Source of the DNA: Rhabditoides inermis
Lineage: Eukaryota; Nematoda; Chromadorea; Rhabditida; Rhabditidae
Direction: 5' to 3'
Assembly (NCBI GenBank): GCA_963966185.1
Contig: CAWZYM010000328.1
Location: 264,501 to 328,500 of the forward strand
Length of the DNA stretch: 64,000 nt
Part shown: positions 61,101 through 64,000 of the stretch, piece by piece
Layout of the letters: each line of letters begins with the position of its first letter
Position numbering within the stretch: the stretch's first letter is position 1
The notes under the pieces: model-generated
Told to the model about the DNA's origin: nothing
Database searches by the model: none
What the model saw: only the letters and a program-made list of their open reading frames with translations
Made by a program: the position numbers and the translations under genes

Positions 61101-64000
61101 GGTTGTGGTTTTCGTGGCTGATAGTGGTTCGTGGCGGCTCGTAGCTGTTCGTGGCTGACGTTGCAACTCGTAGATGTTCGTGGATTGTGGTTTTCGCAGC
61201 TGATAGCTGTTCGTGGCGGATCGTAGCTGTTCGTGGCTGACGTTGCAACTCGTAGATGTTCGTGGATTGTGGTTTTCACAGCTGCTAGATGTTCGTGGCG
61301 GCTCGTAGCTGTTCGTGGCTGACATTACAACTCGTAGATGTTCGTGGATTGTGGTTTTCGCGGCTGATAGATGTTCGTGGCGGCTCGTAGCTGTTCGTGG
61401 CTGACGTTGCAACTCGTAGATGGTCGTGGATTGTGGTTTTCACAGCTGATAGATGTTCGTGGCGGCTCGTAGCTGTTCGTGGCTGACGTTACAACTCGTA
61501 GATGTTCGTGGGATGTGGTTTTCGCAGCTGATAGATGTTCGTGGCGGATCGTAGCTGTTTGTGGCTGAAGTTGCAACTCGTAGATGTTCGTGGGTTGTGG
61601 TTTTCGTTGCTGATAGTGGTTCGTGGCGACTCGTAGCTGTTCGTGGCTGACGTTGCAACTCGTAGATGTTCGTGGATTGTGGTTTTCGCAGCTGTTCGTG
61701 GCGGCTCGTAGCTGTTCGTGGCGGACGTTACAACTCGTAGATTTTCGTGGGTTGTGGTTTTCGTGGCTGATAGTGGTTCGTGGCGGCTCGTAGCTGTTCG
61801 TGGCTGACGTTACAACTCGTAGATGTTCGTGGATTGCGGTTCTCGCGGCTGATAGATGTTCGTGGCGGCTCGTAGCTGTTCGTGGCTGACGTTGCAACTC
61901 GTAGATGTTCGTGGATTGTGGTTTTCACAGCTGATAGATGTTTGTGGCGGCTCGTAGCTGTTCGTGGCTGACGTTACAACTCGTAGATGTTCGTGGGATG
62001 TGGTTTTCGCAGCTGATAGATGTTCGTGGCGGCTCGTAGCTGTTCGTGGCTGACGTTACAACTCGTGGATGTTCGTGGATTGTGGTTTTTGCGGCTGATA
62101 GATGTTCGTGGCGGCTCGTAGCTGTTTGTGGCTGAAGTTGAAACTCGTAGATGCTCGTGGATTGTGGCTCTCGCGACTGATAGTTGTTCATGGCGGCTCG
62201 TAGCTGTTCGTGGCTGACGTTGCAACTCGTAGCTGTTCGTGGCTGACGTTGCAACTCGTAGATGTTCGTGGATTGTGGTTTTCGCAGCTGATAGATGTTC
62301 GTGGCGGCTCGTAGCTGTTCGTGGCTGACGTTGCAACTCGTAGATGTTCGTGGATTGTGGTTTTCGCAGCTGATAGATGTTCGTGGCGGATCGTAGCTGT
62401 TTGTGGCTGAAGTTGCAACTCGTAGATGTTCGTGGGTTGTGGTTTTCGTTGCTGATAGTGGTTCGTGGCGGCTCGTAGCTGTTCGTGGCTGACGTTACAA
62501 CTCGTAGATGTTCGTGGATTGTGGTTTTCGCGGCTGATAGATGTTCGTGGCGGCTCGTAGCTGTTCGTGGCTGACGTTGCAACTCGTAGATGTTCGTGGA
62601 TTGTGGTTTTCACAGCTGATAGATGTTCGTGGCGGCTCGTAGCTGTTCGTGGCTGACGTTACAACTCGTAGATGTTCGTGGGATGTGGTTTTCGCAGCTG
62701 ATAGATGTTCGTAGCTGTTCGTAGCTGTTCGTGGCTAACGTTACAACTCGTAGATGTTCGTGGATTGTGGTTTTTGCGGCTGATAGATGTTCGTGGCGGC
62801 TCGTAGCTGTTTGTGGCTGAAGTTGAAACTCGTAGATGTTCGTGGATTGTGACTCTCGCGGCTGACAGTTGTTCGTGGCGGCTCGTAGCTGTTCGTGGCT
62901 CACGTTGCAACTCGTAGATGTTCGTGGATTGTGGCTCTCGCGGCTGACAGTTGTTCGTGGCGGCTCGTAGCTGTTTGTGGCTGAAGTTGAAACTCGTAGA
63001 TGTTCGTGGATTGTGACTCTCGTGGCTGACAGTTGTTCGTGGCGCCTCATAGCTGTTCGTGGCTCACGTTGCAACTCGTAGATGTTCGTGGATTGTGGCT
63101 CTCGCGGCTGACAGTTGTTCGTGGCGGCTCGTAGCTGTTCGTGGCTGAAGTTGCAACTCGTAGATGTTCGTGGATTGTGGTTCTCGCGGCTGATAGACGT
63201 TCGTGGCGGCTCGTAGCTGTTCGTGGCTGACGTTGCAACTCGTAGATGTTCGTGGATTGTGGCTCTCGCGGCTGACAGTTGTTCGTGGCGGCTCGTAGCT
63301 GTTCGTGGCTGACGTTGCAACTCGTAGCTGTTCGTGGCTGACGTTGCAACTCGTAGATGTTCGTGGATTGTGGTTTTCGCAGCTGATAGCTGTTCGTGGC
63401 GGCTCGTAGCTGTTCGTGGCTGACGTTGCAACTCGTAGATGTTCGTGGATTGTGGTTTTCGCAGCTGATAGATGTTCGTGGCGGATCGTAGCTGTTTGTG
63501 GCTGAAGTTGCAACTCGTAGATGTTCGTGAGTTGTGGTTTTCGTTGCTGATAGTGGTTCGTGGCGGCTCGTAGCTGTTCGTGGCTGACGTTACAACTCGT
63601 AGAAGTTCGTGGATTGTGGTTTTCGCGGCTGATAGATGTTCGTGGCGGCTCGTAGCTGTTCGTGGCTGACGTTGCAACTCGTAGATGTTCGTGGATTGTG
63701 GCTCTCGCGGCTGACAGTTGTTCGTGGCGGCTCGTAGCTGTTCGTGGCTGACGTTGCAACTCGTAGATGCTCGTGGATTGTGGTTTTCGCAGCTCATAAA
63801 AGTTCGTGGCGGCTCGTAGCTGTTCGTGGCTGACGTTACAACTTGTAGATGTTTGTGGGATGTGGTTTTCGCAGCTGATAGATGTTCGTGGCGGCTCGTA
63901 GCTGTTCGTGGCTGACGTTACAACTCGTAGAAGTTCGTGGATTGTGGTTTTCGCGGAAGATAGATGTTCGTGGCGGCTCGTAGCTGTTTGTGGCTGAAGT
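55142..64000. repeat. 82-bp satellite array, about 108 copies, runs off the right end
   Basis: The unit is 82 bp: CTCGTAGATG recurs at 55261 and 55343. It contains three copies of the core GTTCGTGG, so it probably grew from a shorter repeat. Variants alternate between GATTGTGGTTTTCGCAG, GATTGTGGCTCTCGCGG and GTTGCTGATAGTGG types. The minus strand reads through several frames as Arg/Thr/His-rich repeats of 82 residues (three units, 246 bp), giving open frames up to 442 codons. These differ only by repeat variants, have overlapping alternatives, and are not called as genes. It shares no sequence with the 159-bp or 11-bp repeats. Confidence 0.95.
55143..64000. repeat. Higher-order repeat of the 82-bp array, about 3.2-3.4 kb
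   Basis: A rare variant, GGCGGACGTTACAACTCG followed by TAGATTTTCG, occurs at about 55163, 58522 and 61718, spaced 3,359 and 3,196 bp (about 41 and 39 units). The order of variants in between is largely preserved, including the doubled CGTAGCTGTTCGTAGCTG near 56402, 59679 and 62711. So there are two full higher-order copies and part of a third, differing by gain or loss of a few units. Confidence 0.85.

Noticed and set aside
54980..63797. Minus-strand open frames of up to 442 codons, Arg/Thr/His-rich
   Set aside because: They are translations of the 82-bp satellite in several overlapping frames; variation follows repeat type rather than codon position.
1..64000. CRISPR array
   Set aside because: The repeats are head-to-tail with no unique spacers, and no cas-like gene is present.

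Overview
The window looks like a repeat-dominated, probably heterochromatic piece of a small-intron invertebrate genome, most likely a nematode. The evidence is a short-exon gene whose small introns (42-59 nt) start with GT and end in TTTCAG, TTGCAG or TTCCAG. There is also an acceptor-like TTCAG two bases before a start codon, as expected for spliced-leader addition, and a CR1/Jockey-type non-LTR retrotransposon. No bacterial gene, tRNA, rRNA or CRISPR array was seen. The species cannot be named from the sequence. By my tally about 88% of the window is tandem repeat.

Layout. Positions 1-43335 are one uninterrupted satellite array of about 272 copies of a 159-bp unit. It has irregular higher-order structure and a few small indels shared by duplicated blocks. 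Positions 43336-44363 are AT-rich unique sequence containing an older, strongly diverged repeat of about 165 bp. Positions 44364-44898 are a minisatellite with an 11-bp unit. Positions 44890 to about 45530 hold a minus-strand fragment of a second non-LTR element, cut off inside its endonuclease domain. Positions 45669-54629 hold a plus-strand host gene model of seven exons, all joined in phase 0, giving about 188 codons. Its first intron contains the CR1-like element in antisense (about 46043-50030). Its middle exons are a recent tandem exon-plus-intron duplication with a 132-bp period. Its last intron is filled with a second 11-bp array (50675-54462) ending in two GC-rich perfect hairpins. 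Positions 54631-55056 are intergenic. From 55057 a 29-bp-arm fold-back opens a third satellite (82-bp unit, higher-order period about 3.2-3.4 kb) that runs off the right end.

How it fits together. The only host gene candidate is confined to an island of about 11.7 kb between two large satellites, and the island itself has been invaded by two retroelements and two minisatellite arrays. The very long open frames in the 159-bp and 82-bp arrays and the 11-bp arrays arise from repeat arithmetic: 159 is a multiple of 3, and the 11-bp and 82-bp units contain few stops. I do not annotate them as genes. The least explained features are the giant open frame over the 159-bp array, the ORF1/ORF2 arrangement of the CR1 element (same frame, one TAA, no AUG), the exon duplication, and the hairpins and fold-back at satellite edges.
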